36,154 bases of DNA from Desulfobacteraceae bacterium (GCA_011390755.1 JAABRU010000058.1:1-36154), one strand, 5' to 3'; shown: positions 8,541 through 16,627, numbered from the stretch's first letter. Notes: generated by a model not told the origin, from the sequence alone. Translations and numbers: made by a program.

Positions 8541-9952
8541 CACCTTTGCATCATCCTGCGGACCGCTTTGACAATTTTACGGATTTCCTCCGGTAAAACT
8601 GTCCGCATATCCAGAATCAGAAGGTCATTTTCAATCCGTCCGATCAAAGGCGGAGAATTTTCCCGCATTCCCTTTTCCAGTCTGTTGACGGACATGCCGT
8701 GAATTTTTATGCCCACACCTTTGGAAGGCAGTTCCTGCAAAGGCAGTGCGCCCCCGCCCGCGCGGGACTGCAGATTCATCAGCTCTGTATGCAGTCCGGT
8801 TTTTCCCAGGCCATTCAGATGCCGGAACAGTTCTTCTGCATCACGCGTGATTTCTGCCAGAGGGCGGGTCAGCATACGAAGGGTGGGGATATGCTCCAGT
8901 GCTTTGCCGTCCCGGTAAAGGCGCAGGGTACTTTCCAGCGCGGCAAGGGTCATTTTGTCCAGGCGCAGGGCACGGGTCAGGGGATTTTTCCGCAGCGCCG
9001 CAATAAATTCCTTCTTTCCCGCAATTATACCGGCCTGGGGGCCTCCCAGCAGTTTATCTCCGCTGAAAGTGACAATACCGGCTCCGGCTTTTACAGAATC
9101 CTGCACGGTGGGTTCCCGCTGCATTCCGAAAGGGGAAAAATCAATCAAAGTGCCGCTGCCCAGATCTTCCATCACAGGAATTCCGCACTGTTTTCCCAGT
9201 GCAACCAGTTTTTCAAGGGAAACCGAGGCCGTAAAGCCCACAATGCTGTAATTGCTCATATGCACTTTCAGCAGCAGTCCCGTATTTTCCCCCACTGCCG
9301 ATGCATAGTCCCGTATATGGGTGCGGTTGGTTGTTCCCACTTCTTTGAGAAGTGCCCCGCTTTTTGCCATAACATCGGGAATCCGGAAAGAACCGCCGAT
9401 TTCCACCAGTTCGCCACGGGATACAATGGCTTCTTTGCCGCGGGAAAAAGTATCCAGGCAAAGCAGCACGGCTCCGGCATTATTGTTTACGGCCATGGCG
9501 GCTTCCGCGCCCGTAAGTCTGCAAAGCAGTTCTTCAATGCAGCTGTAACGGATTCCCCGAACCCCTTTTCTGAGATCAAATTCCAGGTTGGAATATGCTG
9601 CGGAAATCCGTTTCACATTTTCCAGGGCTTCTTCTGCCAGCCGGGATCTGCCCAGATTGGTATGCACCACCACCCCGCTTGCATTGATCAGGGGTAGGAG
9701 ATTGTATGTCATACTTTCGGTCACACGGAGTTTAATCTGATGCAGCAGGGAAGTATCCCCGCTCATGCTTTCTGCCACCTCTTCTCCGCTGCGGATCATA
9801 TGACGCAGACTGTCCAGCACCGCCCGGATGCTGTCTGTCAGCACATTTTTGGGAATATCTTCAAAGAATATATCCTGTCCGGCAATTTCCAGCATCCGAT
9901 CCACGCCGGGAATTTTCTGCAATAATTGCTGCTGTTTTCCGCTGATTTCCAA
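8540..9952 (-). CDS. selA: L-seryl-tRNA(Sec) selenium transferase
   Basis: 470 aa, normal for SelA. This PLP enzyme converts seryl-tRNA(Sec) to selenocysteinyl-tRNA(Sec) using selenophosphate. Seen: the N-terminal helical domain (KIPGVDRML), the LLPLINASGVVVHTNLGRS block (about 85-103), NNNAGAVLL, and the PLP lysine in TFSGDKLLGGPQAG (K300). The start is TTG at 9952, with GGAG five bases before it; no ATG gives the conserved N-terminus. It is the first gene of selA-TPR-gmhA, which overlap. No selB, selD or tRNA-Sec gene is in the window, but selA implies that the organism makes selenoproteins. Confidence 0.95.
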   Translation of the reverse strand: MEISGKQQQLLQKIPGVDRMLEIAGQDIFFEDIPKNVLTDSIRAVLDSLRHMIRSGEEVAESMSGDTSLLHQIKLRVTESMTYNLLPLINASGVVVHTNLGRSRLAEEALENVKRISAAYSNLEFDLRKGVRGIRYSCIEELLCRLTGAEAAMAVNNNAGAVLLCLDTFSRGKEAIVSRGELVEIGGSFRIPDVMAKSGALLKEVGTTNRTHIRDYASAVGENTGLLLKVHMSNYSIVGFTASVSLEKLVALGKQCGIPVMEDLGSGTLIDFSPFGMQREPTVQDSVKAGAGIVTFSGDKLLGGPQAGIIAGKKEFIAALRKNPLTRALRLDKMTLAALESTLRLYRDGKALEHIPTLRMLTRPLAEITRDAEELFRHLNGLGKTGLHTELMNLQSRAGGGALPLQELPSKGVGIKIHGMSVNRLEKGMRENSPPLIGRIENDLLILDMRTVLPEEIRKIVKAVRRMMQR

Positions 9953-10113
9953 TGTTGCTCCGTTCCTCCTGCCGGCAGCGGGGCAAAAAAACTGCTGATG
10001 AAACAGAATTCAGTTTTGCGGAGGGCATGTCTTTGTCCCGCAGGGGAATTCCGGATTCAGTATCAGGGGATTTGACCTGCCGCCGTGTTTTTTGTCAGAA
10101 AAGAGAATGCATA

Positions 10114-10153
10114 ACAGGTTGGCAGTGGGGCAAAGTGCCAACTGTAAACCTGT
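10114..10153. repeat. Small hairpin upstream of selA
   Basis: ACAGGTTGGCA and TGCCAA...AACCTGT form an interrupted stem around GTGGGGCAAAG. The stretch TTGGCAGTGGGGCAAA is shared with the left end of the palindromic element at 11995-12130. The hairpin is in the 9953-10465 gap, which otherwise holds a MITE (10218-10398), a terminator-like hairpin (10426-10454) and no convincing gene. Confidence 0.4.
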
Positions 10154-10217
10154 CAGTATACTATATCATCTGAAACATTTTTTCTCTATAAAATTTTACA
10201 GAAAATCAGGGGCAGGA

Positions 10218-10398
10218 CAATGTCATTGACTTAAGCAAAAAAATCCCCTCCCCCGGTGGGAGGGGTTAGGGGAGGGGGACTTAGGAATGGGTATTAAATA
10301 ACTTTCCCATTTGAGAATCGGAACCGCCGCATTTCAATGGATCAGCAAAATAAAATGAGCAGGTTATTTCGTACTCATTCCTTAAGTCAATGGCATTG
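10218..10398. mobile_element. MITE family 1, copy 1 (181 bp, 10-bp target duplication)
   Basis: Ends are CAATGTCATTGACTTAAG (10218-10235) and its inverted copy with one change (10381-10398). It is flanked on both sides by the perfect 10-bp duplication AGGGGCAGGA (10208-10217 and 10399-10408), which proves insertion. The left inner arm has CCCCTCCCCCGGTGGGAGGGG. No coding capacity. A 10-bp duplication points to a DDE transposase of an IS4-like type acting in trans (inference). Confidence 0.85.
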
Positions 10399-10412
10399 AG
10401 GGGCAGGAAGTG

Positions 10413-10455
10413 AAAATGGGGAAAAGGAACAGAGAAATACAGATTCTCCGTTCCT
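10413..10455 (-). terminator. Rho-independent terminator-like hairpin
   Basis: Read on the minus strand, GGAACGGAGAAT, a short loop, then ATTTCTCTGTTCC is followed by TTTTCCCCATTTT. It lies just after the stop of the 111-aa gene at 10466 and would end that transcript before the MITE. The stem has mismatches and the T tract is interrupted. Confidence 0.5.
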
Positions 10456-10465
10456 GTTTTCCTTA

Positions 10466-10801
10466 TCAGGCAAAATTCAGCACCAGACTGTCAGCGGGCC
10501 GGTAGGGTTTATAGGGTTGCCGGGATTCTCTGGCCACATAAGCGGGAACGGCAATTCCCGAAGCAAATTGTGCATAATCCTTGAAAGTTCTGCCGTCAAT
10601 CATTACTTTCAGACCTCTTAGCGGTTCTTTCAGGGGAACGACAGCAAAGGCACGTCCGTATTTTTCTTTTTCATCCGTGTATCCCAGTTTTTCTGCCTGC
10701 CTGCCAATATCAACCTCAAGATAATATTTTGATTTTCCGGAGATATTGGCATGAAAATCTTCTGCTATGCCGATCAGAATTTTGTCCAGATTTTCGCTCA
10801 T
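10466..10801 (-). CDS. Small conserved-looking hypothetical protein (111 aa)
   Basis: The start at 10801 is fixed by an excellent ribosome site (AAGGAGGA, 6 nt spacing); a longer frame reaches only into a MITE. The protein is soluble and charged, with no cysteine, signal peptide or membrane segment: SENLDKILIGIAEDFHANI near the N-terminus and LRGLKVMIDGRTFKDYAQF (about 69-87) in the middle. I do not recognise the family. A MITE sits 49 bp upstream of the start and probably overlaps the promoter, and a terminator-like hairpin follows the stop, so it is a single-gene unit. Confidence 0.7.
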   Translation of the reverse strand: MSENLDKILIGIAEDFHANISGKSKYYLEVDIGRQAEKLGYTDEKEKYGRAFAVVPLKEPLRGLKVMIDGRTFKDYAQFASGIAVPAYVARESRQPYKPYRPADSLVLNFA

Positions 10802-10849
10802 GATTTCCTCCTTATCCGCATTTGTTTTTGTTTTTCCAAATATGCACTC

Positions 10850-10987
10850 CAATGTCATTGACGTAAGCAGAATATCCCCTCCCCCGGTGGGAGGGGTCAG
10901 GGGAGGGGGCAGCAGGGGACTGTAATGAAAGCCCCTTTTTTACCCTCCCCCTCCCTCAGGGAGGGAAGTCTTACGTCAATGACATTG
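10850..10987. mobile_element. MITE family 1, copy 2 (138 bp)
   Basis: Ends CAATGTCATTGACGTAAG (10850-10867) and the exact inverse at 10970-10987. CCCCTCCCCCGGTGGGAGGGG occupies the left arm and CCCTCCCTCAGGGAGGG the right. Flanks show no recognisable target duplication, so this copy may be old or rearranged. It sits directly upstream of the 111-aa gene. Confidence 0.8.
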
Positions 10988-11133
10988 ACTGGGATTATAG
11001 TAAGAACCGCGAAAAGGAAATCAATAATGGGATACAAACAGGATAATAAGGGGGAAAAACCCTTATTGAATACAGCATCAGGCAATTTGCCGGTTGTGTC
11101 CCGCGACTGCCGAAATGACTTCGGAATCCGCTT

Positions 11134-11253
11134 ATGAATGCACTGATTCAGAAAGGGATTCCGAAGTTTCAGGAACATCCGGAAAAAGCACGGTTGCCGG
11201 AGTATGCTCAGTGGAATGTCAAATACATTTTTTACCCTTTTAAAAAGTCCTGA
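11134..11253 (+). CDS. 39-codon reading frame, probably a gene remnant
   Basis: ATG at 11134 to TGA at 11251-11253 encodes IPKFQEHPEKARLPEYAQW and then NVKYIFYPFKKS after a short leader. The composition looks like genuine protein rather than shadow sequence, but there is no ribosome site and no family is recognisable. It lies beside other decayed coding sequence (11440-11669). The 1.4-kb stretch 10802-12202 holds no intact gene that I can support. Confidence 0.25.
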   Translation: MNALIQKGIPKFQEHPEKARLPEYAQWNVKYIFYPFKKS

Positions 11254-11257
11254 CCGG

Positions 11258-11310
11258 GGAGTGCCGGACTGAAAGTTTGGCAGTCTGCCAAACTTTCAGT
11301 CCGGCACTCC
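11258..11310. repeat. 53-bp perfect palindrome
   Basis: Two 26-bp arms (11258-11283 and 11285-11310), starting GGAGTGCCGGACTGAAAG, are exact inverse copies separated by a single T. The stem contains the same TGCCGGACT core as the hairpin at 364-384. It could extrude as a cruciform or fold as a strong RNA hairpin, but no T-run follows, so it is not a canonical terminator. Confidence 0.85.
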
Positions 11311-11439
11311 TCCGCAGCTTTTCTGAGTGTTCAGAAATATATTGGACAGTCCACTCAATACCGGCATAAACCGGGCTTTTGAATTTCAGACTCCCTTTTC
11401 TGTATGCAGAAATCTGCCGGTGATACGGAATCATTTCAG

Positions 11440-11669
11440 TCTGTCCCCGGATTCCGGGGTTTCCGTATACAGGGATATTATCGAGCCCATGCTGCACCGC
11501 AATGCCATTGTGTTAAGGATTTGTCCGGAGTGCCAAGATGGAGTGAATTTGAAATATATACAAGGTTTTTTGGCTTGAAAATTTTCCGGATATCTGCAAG
11601 TATCATGAAAACGGTTCCGATCAGATATTACAGAATTATTTGCAGCATAAGGATGAAAACGGAAGGTAA
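11440..11669 (+). pseudogene. Decayed coding sequence with a fragment of the helicase 3' end
   Basis: Protein-like text continues through three frames: VSVYRDIIEPMLHRNAI, then KDLSGVPRWSEFEIYTRFFG, then ENFPDICKYHENGSDQ...HKDENGR and a TAA at 11667-11669. Changing frame twice without losing protein character implies frameshift decay. DNA at 11461-11499 matches 25354-25392 (C-terminus of the RapA-like helicase, SIYRDILEPMLHREL) with two mismatches in 39, so part of this remnant shares origin with that gene. The rest is unidentified. Confidence 0.45.
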
Positions 11670-11807
11670 GATTGATGAACCGGTAAAAAGTCATTTTCCC
11701 GGAATTCAGTCTTAATAAAATCAGCATGTTAAATTGCCGAAAAACCCGGATTTCGGACTTTTTACAGATTCATCAAGATTGAGCTTTCGGATAATTCAGA
11801 ATCATAT

Positions 11808-11987
11808 AAACGGCCATGGGCCCTGACTCACAGCGAAACATGAAAATCTCTCCCCTGACTCGTTACGGGGCGGAGCCCCGTAACGCCGGAGGTGAGGCTC
11901 CGCCTCATACTGTGTACGGGGCGGAGCCCCGGAAAAATGCGTTACGGGGCTCCGCCCCGTAACGAGTTGTACAGGACTTTCATATAA
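11808..11987 (-). repeat. Single inverted B unit of the hairpin-array family
   Basis: Reverse-complement relative to 6151-6325: AAACGGCCATGGGCCCTGAC at the left, then GTTACGGGGC...GCCCCGTAAC hairpins, ending in GGACTTTCATATAA. It shows that the unit disperses singly as well as in tandem. Confidence 0.7.
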
Positions 11988-11994
11988 AAATGTA

Positions 11995-12130
11995 TTGGCA
12001 GTGGGGCAAATCCGTTGATTTTTCCTGTAAGGGCGTATTGCATACGTCCTCCGGCCCCCAGCGACCTGCCTATGCAATACGCCCTTACAATGGGAAATCC
12101 CATTCATCAACGGATTTGACCCACTACCAA
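11995..12130. repeat. 136-bp palindromic MITE-like element
   Basis: 25-bp terminal inverted repeats (left start TTGGCAGTGGGGCAAATCCG, right end ACTACCAA) differ at two positions. Nested inside is a second palindrome, TGTAAGGGCGTATTGCATACG against CTATGCAATACGCCCTTACA. No target duplication could be assigned. Confidence 0.7.
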
Positions 12131-12202
12131 TGTTTTGGGCAGAATGACTTTTTACCGGTTCATCAGGAGTGACTGATACAAAAGCATGAAAGGGAGGCAA
12201 TA

Positions 12203-14917
12203 ATGCCCGGTCTGAAACTGAGAAAAGAATTCCGGGGTACCCGCCTCAGGGGTACGGCCATTGAACTGAAGAACAACAGTGAAACCGGGGCCACGCAGGT
12301 AAAGGCATCGGATTTTCTGGAAATTACCTATCCTTCCGAAGATCTGCTCCGGGCCATCCGTTCTGTGGGACCGGAGCAGGCCCGGCCGGTGGTGCTGATC
12401 GGGGAACGGGGGCAGGGGAAATCCCATATCATGGCCGTGCTGTATCACCTGCTGTCAGATCCGGCGGCGATCCGTTCCTGGCTGTCGGACTGGAGCGGGC
12501 ATCTGGGAGAGGCGGAACTTGCAGCAATTCCCCTGCGGGAAGGAATGCAGGTTATCAGCGAAAGTCTTCACCGTCAGACCTATAAATTTCTGTGGGATAT
12601 GCTCTTTGACCGGCATCCCCGCGGGGAGTATATCCGGGGAAAATGGCAGGGCATGGGGGAAAAACAGACCGAAGTGCCGGGCTATGATCTGCTGCTGGAA
12701 TTGTTCCGTGAAAAACCGACTGCCCTGATTCTGGATGAGTACCAGACCTGGTTTGACGGGCTGACCAATACCAAACAGTTTCCCTGGCGGACATGGGCCT
12801 TTAATTTTATGCAGCTTTTATCCGAGATTGCCAAAGAGCATCCGGATCTGCTGGTGCTGGCGGTTTCGGTCCGTAACGGAAGCAGCGATGCCTTTCAGCA
12901 GATTCAGCGGGTAAACCCTGTGCTGGTGGATTTTAAAGGTCCCAATGCCCGGCAGGACCGTCAGCGACTGCTGCTGCACCGGCTTTTTGAAAACCGGATG
13001 ATGGTTCCGGAAGATCAGATTCAAAAACGCATACAGGCCCATGTGTCCGAATATTTCCGGCTCACGGACACGGCCCCGGCAGAGCAGGAAAAAGTCCGGG
13101 GAATTTTTACCGAAGCCTGGCCCTATGCCCCCCATCTCATGCAGATACTGGAGGATCAGATACTGGTGGCCACCCATGCCCAGGAAACCCGTGATCTGAT
13201 TAAAATACTGGCTGCCCTGTTCAAGCAGCAGGGGGAGGCAGTCCCCATTCTCACGGCTGCGGATTTCCGCCTGAATGACGGAAAAAGCGGTGTCAATGCC
13301 CTGCTGGATTCGGTATCAGACCCGCATCTTGCCAAACTGCGGGAAAAGGCGCAGCGGAACATGGAAGCCGTGAGCGAAGCCGTGGGCAATCCCCTCCGGG
13401 ATGTTCCCCATCTGGCCGAAATCATGGCCGCACTCTGGCTGCGTTCCCTGGCTGTGGGGAACCGGGCCGGGGCCGCTCCGCTTCATCTTCAGGCAGATAT
13501 CACCCGTGACAGGGCCGTGGATGACAATGCCTTCCGGGTGGAACTGGAACTGATTGTGGAAAACAGTTTTAATATTCATCATGCCGGGGATCACCTGATT
13601 TTCCGGGAAGAGGAAAATCCCCAGGCACGGCTTCTTGCCAATGCCCGGAATGACAAACTCTTTTCCGATCATTCGGATCTGGAACAACTGGCAAAGGAAA
13701 TCCGGGCGGTTCTTTTTGGCAAAGATGACAAAAACAGAAGGTTTCAGATTATTGTCCTGCGCACAGACTGGCGGACGGCCCCCTGGGCGGAACTGCCTGA
13801 AGAGGATCATCCGGATCGCTGGGACAAAGACCGGATTCCCCTGCTGGTCCTGCCTGAAAATCCCGATAAACCCGATGCACGTCTGGGAAAATGGCTGAAG
13901 GAGCATCTGCAGAAAGGGAGAAATACCATCCGTTTTCTTCTGCCGCAGACCGCTGATACCGGACTGTTTCTGGATCGGGATATGCTGGTGCTGTCCCGCG
14001 CGGTTGTGCTGGCCGGAAAATGGTCAGGGGATGATCCCCGGTATCCGAAACTGAAAAAGAAATACGAAGGGGAACTCCAAAGCATTCTCAAAAAGTGCTT
14101 TGACCGTTTTGCCGTTTTGGATGTCTGGGATTTTATGAACCCGGATCGCTGCCTGTTTCAGGTCAGCAGCCATAAGGCCCAGGGCCATGCCATACCCGAA
14201 GCCGTGGATAAATATGTGCGGGAAAACCTCTTTATCCCCGAAGATTTTGAAGAACTGGTACTGACGGCCGCCCAAAATAACGAAAGTGTGGGCAAACTGC
14301 TGCGGGAGCTTCAGGAACCCCGGCCCAACCGGCAGCCCTGTATCCCCTGGCTGGGAGAAACCGAAATCAGGGAAAAACTGCTGCGGATCTGTGCCCGCGG
14401 GAAAATCGCCATCAGTCCCAGAAATAAGGACTATCTCCAGCCTATAGACGGGGAAGAGGAAGAAGATACATGGAAACGCATACGCGGCAGACTGGGAACC
14501 GGAAAACACCTGGAGGAAACCTTTGTCCTCCTGCCCCAGGCCGTCCCCAATACCGGCGGACTGACTGACAGTTCCCTAAATGCGGGGACAGGGGATAATC
14601 CGGATACCGGCATTTCCCCGCTTTCACCGGGAACGGGAAGCATTTTCACACCCGGCACAAATCCCCCGGCCCCCGGTGTTGCGGATTCTCCGGCATCCAT
14701 TTTCAGCGGAGGTTCTTCATCCAAACCCTATACGGCCCCGGCCACATCCGCGCTGAATCTGCTGGGGCAGATGGAAAAATGGGGCATCAATCCCGGCTCC
14801 CGTCTGCAGGATTTTTCCATCAGCATCGGAAAACTGACCGGAGCGCAGGCCAGTCAGTTGTTAAAATCCCTGCCCGACGGGCTGACATTTGCACTGAATC
14901 TGAAAAAAGAGGAATAA
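12203..14917 (+). CDS. BrxC/PglY/DUF499-like AAA ATPase of a PglZ-type defence system
   Basis: 904 aa. ATG 12203 follows AGGGAGGC. Near the N-terminus ASDFLEITYPSEDLLRAI leads into Walker A GERGQGKS (G67-S74); Walker B is LILDEYQTW (175-183) and a sensor-like strand LLVLAVSVRNGS lies near 224-235. The middle is helical. About 775-850 is a Gly/Ser/Pro/Thr linker before a conserved-looking C-terminal tail. Large ATPases of this plan (BrxC/PglY, DUF499, DUF6079) accompany PglZ proteins in BREX and related phage-exclusion loci. The exact family cannot be settled by eye. The next gene starts in its stop codon (TAATG), so the two products are made together. Codon use is GC-rich, like the helicase at 22715. 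Confidence 0.7.
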   Translation: MPGLKLRKEFRGTRLRGTAIELKNNSETGATQVKASDFLEITYPSEDLLRAIRSVGPEQARPVVLIGERGQGKSHIMAVLYHLLSDPAAIRSWLSDWSGHLGEAELAAIPLREGMQVISESLHRQTYKFLWDMLFDRHPRGEYIRGKWQGMGEKQTEVPGYDLLLELFREKPTALILDEYQTWFDGLTNTKQFPWRTWAFNFMQLLSEIAKEHPDLLVLAVSVRNGSSDAFQQIQRVNPVLVDFKGPNARQDRQRLLLHRLFENRMMVPEDQIQKRIQAHVSEYFRLTDTAPAEQEKVRGIFTEAWPYAPHLMQILEDQILVATHAQETRDLIKILAALFKQQGEAVPILTAADFRLNDGKSGVNALLDSVSDPHLAKLREKAQRNMEAVSEAVGNPLRDVPHLAEIMAALWLRSLAVGNRAGAAPLHLQADITRDRAVDDNAFRVELELIVENSFNIHHAGDHLIFREEENPQARLLANARNDKLFSDHSDLEQLAKEIRAVLFGKDDKNRRFQIIVLRTDWRTAPWAELPEEDHPDRWDKDRIPLLVLPENPDKPDARLGKWLKEHLQKGRNTIRFLLPQTADTGLFLDRDMLVLSRAVVLAGKWSGDDPRYPKLKKKYEGELQSILKKCFDRFAVLDVWDFMNPDRCLFQVSSHKAQGHAIPEAVDKYVRENLFIPEDFEELVLTAAQNNESVGKLLRELQEPRPNRQPCIPWLGETEIREKLLRICARGKIAISPRNKDYLQPIDGEEEEDTWKRIRGRLGTGKHLEETFVLLPQAVPNTGGLTDSSLNAGTGDNPDTGISPLSPGTGSIFTPGTNPPAPGVADSPASIFSGGSSSKPYTAPATSALNLLGQMEKWGINPGSRLQDFSISIGKLTGAQASQLLKSLPDGLTFALNLKKEE

Positions 14918-15948
14918 TGATGCAGATTTCTTTGGACTTTATGCAGAAACTCCAATCCGGTGATGCAGCGCAGGTATGGTCGGATATTCTGGCCTACGCG
15001 TGGGAAATCTGCTCGGCTCCCCTGAATATGGCGCAGGATATTTCAGAAGATGCGGCAGAGACCGGAACCCGGATCGCTTCGGAAATCACAAAGCGGGATC
15101 GGAAACTGGCACCCATTGATCTTTTTCTGGCCACTGCGGGATGGGAACTCTGGGCGGAATATGAAAGATCCGCTGACCGGGCTGCGGAAAAACTGACCGC
15201 ATGGTGGGCAAAGACAAAGGGCGGAAAAGCCGTGCTGCTTCTCGATGCGCTGTCTTTGCGGGAAGTTCCCTGGCTTCTGGAACAGGCAGAAAAGCGGGGG
15301 TACAGGCTTCACCGGGCAGAGGTCGCAGGCGCGGAACTGCCCGCAGATACCACGGCCTTTGCCAAAGCCCTGGGGTTTTCCTCCCGGTCTGCGCTGGAAA
15401 ATAACGGGGCCGGAAAATCCCACCGCATGACCGGAGCCTTTACCGACAGTGTGAATCTGCCCTGGGAAGACTGCGCAGACAGTATTCAGGCGCAGCCCCA
15501 ATGCTTTCTCTGGCATCACTGGCCCGATGAGCGGATTCATCAGATGGGCGAAGCGGGCAAAGGTATTTCCGCGCTGGTTCCGGAGATGATGGAACAACTG
15601 GGAAGTGATGGATTCTGGAAGCTGGTGGAAGTGATGAGTACGGGCCGCAGGCTGCTCATTACTTCGGATCACGGTTATGCGGTCAGCGGAAATTTTCCGG
15701 ATGTGGACAATAAAGAACAGGCCGCATATCTGAAAAAGTTTTTCAAGGCCCGGCGATGGTCCGATGACTGCGAAGAATCCGGAAAATGGGTTCCGCCCAT
15801 TGATCTGATTCTGGAAACCACGCACGGCAGAAAACGCTTTGTGCCGGGACGCCGCAAATGGAAATCCCAGGGAGGTTATCCCACCCTGACCCACGGCGGG
15901 CTGTCCGTGCTGGAAGTGGCGGTTCCTTTTATTGAGCTTTCGCGGTAA
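14917..15948 (+). CDS. pglZ-like: Short PglZ-type protein (alkaline phosphatase superfamily)
   Basis: 343 aa against roughly 650-900 for typical BREX PglZ. The core of the fold is visible: metal-site strand AVLLLDALSLREVPWL with D110; LWHHWPDERIHQMG (199-211); ITSDHGYAVSG with D251/H252; and YPTLTHGGLSVLEVAVPF with H326 near the C-terminus. These give the Asp/His set expected for two-metal phosphoesterases. The N-terminal 100 residues are helical and hold no other domain. ATG 14917 overlaps the ATPase stop. PglZ is essential in BREX systems, although its chemistry is poorly understood. This looks like a minimal catalytic core, not a truncated gene: both ends are clean. Confidence 0.75.
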   Translation: MMQISLDFMQKLQSGDAAQVWSDILAYAWEICSAPLNMAQDISEDAAETGTRIASEITKRDRKLAPIDLFLATAGWELWAEYERSADRAAEKLTAWWAKTKGGKAVLLLDALSLREVPWLLEQAEKRGYRLHRAEVAGAELPADTTAFAKALGFSSRSALENNGAGKSHRMTGAFTDSVNLPWEDCADSIQAQPQCFLWHHWPDERIHQMGEAGKGISALVPEMMEQLGSDGFWKLVEVMSTGRRLLITSDHGYAVSGNFPDVDNKEQAAYLKKFFKARRWSDDCEESGKWVPPIDLILETTHGRKRFVPGRRKWKSQGGYPTLTHGGLSVLEVAVPFIELSR

Positions 15949-15993
15949 AAAAAATAAGTTGTCTGATGCTGAATTTTTATGATAAAAGAATGC

Positions 15994-16127
15994 CAATGTC
16001 ATTGACTTAAGACTCCCCTCCCCTGAGGGAGGGGCAAGGGGGAGGGTGAAAAGCGGTTTTAATTACAGTCCGCTGCTTCCCCCTCCCACCGGGGGAGGGG
16101 AATATTCTGCCTAAGTCAATGACATTG
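15994..16127. mobile_element. MITE family 1, copy 3 (134 bp, perfect 10-bp target duplication)
   Basis: Ends CAATGTCATTGACTTAAG (from 15994) and CTAAGTCAATGACATTG (to 16127), flanked by the exact duplication AAAAGAATGC at 15984-15993 and 16128-16137. It lies 45 bp after the pglZ-like stop, between the GC-rich core and the AT-rich block. Confidence 0.9.
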
Positions 16128-16147
16128 AAAAGAATGCTTAAAGAATG

Positions 16148-16290
16148 CAGTAGATCGAAAAGTTTCCGGAGGAGTGCAAAAATTGTATTTTTGCATGGGG
16201 TAACCGGGAGATGCGGCGGTGCAAAAATACAATTTTTGCACTCCGGGACAGCCGTAAAACCGTATCCGGGGGAAACGTTTCGATCTGCTG
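16148..16290. mobile_element. MITE family 2, copy 1 (143 bp)
   Basis: Terminal inverted repeats CAGTAGATCGAAAAGTTTCC (16148) and the inverse ending CGATCTGCTG (16290). Inner arms GAGTGCAAAAATTGTATTTT and its inverse make a long hairpin. Both flanks read ATGCTTAAAGAATG (16134-16147 and 16291-16304), but this lies in an 11-bp tandem repeat, so the true duplication length is uncertain. It is only 20 bp from MITE copy 3. Confidence 0.75.
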
Positions 16291-16318
16291 ATGCTTAAAG
16301 AATGCTTAAAGAATGCCT

Positions 16319-16627
16319 ATGAATATGAAAAGAAAACCGGCACATCCGGGGCGTATTATCCGGAATATGTATCTGACCCCCCTGTCATTGACAATTACCG
16401 CTTTGGCAGAATCCCTTCGGGTTTCCAGAAAAGCCGTATCCGCCATTGTTAATGAAAGAAAATCGGTTACACCGGAAATGGCATTGCGTCTGTCAAAAGC
16501 ATTCGGCACAAGTCCTGATCTCTGGCTCAATTTGCAGAAAAAACATGATGTATGGACTGCGATGAATACAGACAGAGACTGGCAGAATGTCCGGCAGATT
16601 TACCATGAACCGGTACATGTTTCCTGA
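16319..16627 (+). CDS. higA-like: HigA/VapI-family antitoxin, apparently solitary
   Basis: About 102 aa. Residues 5-95 are an XRE helix-turn-helix of the HigA type: PAHPGRIIRNMYLTPLSLT at the N-terminus, then LAESLRVSRKAVSAIVNER (recognition helix) and SKAFGTSPDLWLNLQKKHD. HigA neutralises the HigB mRNA nuclease and represses its operon. No HigB-like gene lies on either side. Upstream are two MITEs and an AAAGAATGCTT tandem repeat reaching the start codon, so the toxin may have been lost there. ATGs at 16313, 16319 and 16325 are all possible; the middle one has the best, though weak, ribosome site (AAAGA). It may instead regulate the downstream methyltransferase, like a restriction-modification controller (inference). 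Confidence 0.75.
   Translation: MNMKRKPAHPGRIIRNMYLTPLSLTITALAESLRVSRKAVSAIVNERKSVTPEMALRLSKAFGTSPDLWLNLQKKHDVWTAMNTDRDWQNVRQIYHEPVHVS

Larger units (their letters stand above)
11673..12165. repeat. 493-bp segment bounded by 23-bp perfect inverted repeats
   Basis: The left boundary, starting TGATGAACCGGTAAAAAGTC (11673-11695), recurs exactly inverted at 12143-12165. A third, diverged inverted copy (about 21/25) lies at 11756-11780, so a smaller 11668-11780 palindrome is nested at the left. Inside are a B-type hairpin unit and another palindromic element. The same AAAAAGTC core appears in inverted pairs at 31991-32110 and 33846-33932. The right boundary lies about 38 bp before the start of the defence-island ATPase gene. 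Confidence 0.55.

Noticed and set aside
8699..9697. 332-codon plus-strand frame within selA
   Set aside because: selA is unmistakable on the minus strand; the frame is a shadow.
11802..12200. 132-codon minus-strand frame
   Set aside because: It runs through palindromic elements and translates repeat sequence; no real coding signal.
13316..13906. 196-codon minus-strand frame inside the large ATPase gene
   Set aside because: Cys/Phe/Pro-rich antisense translation with no family features; the plus strand carries the ATPase.
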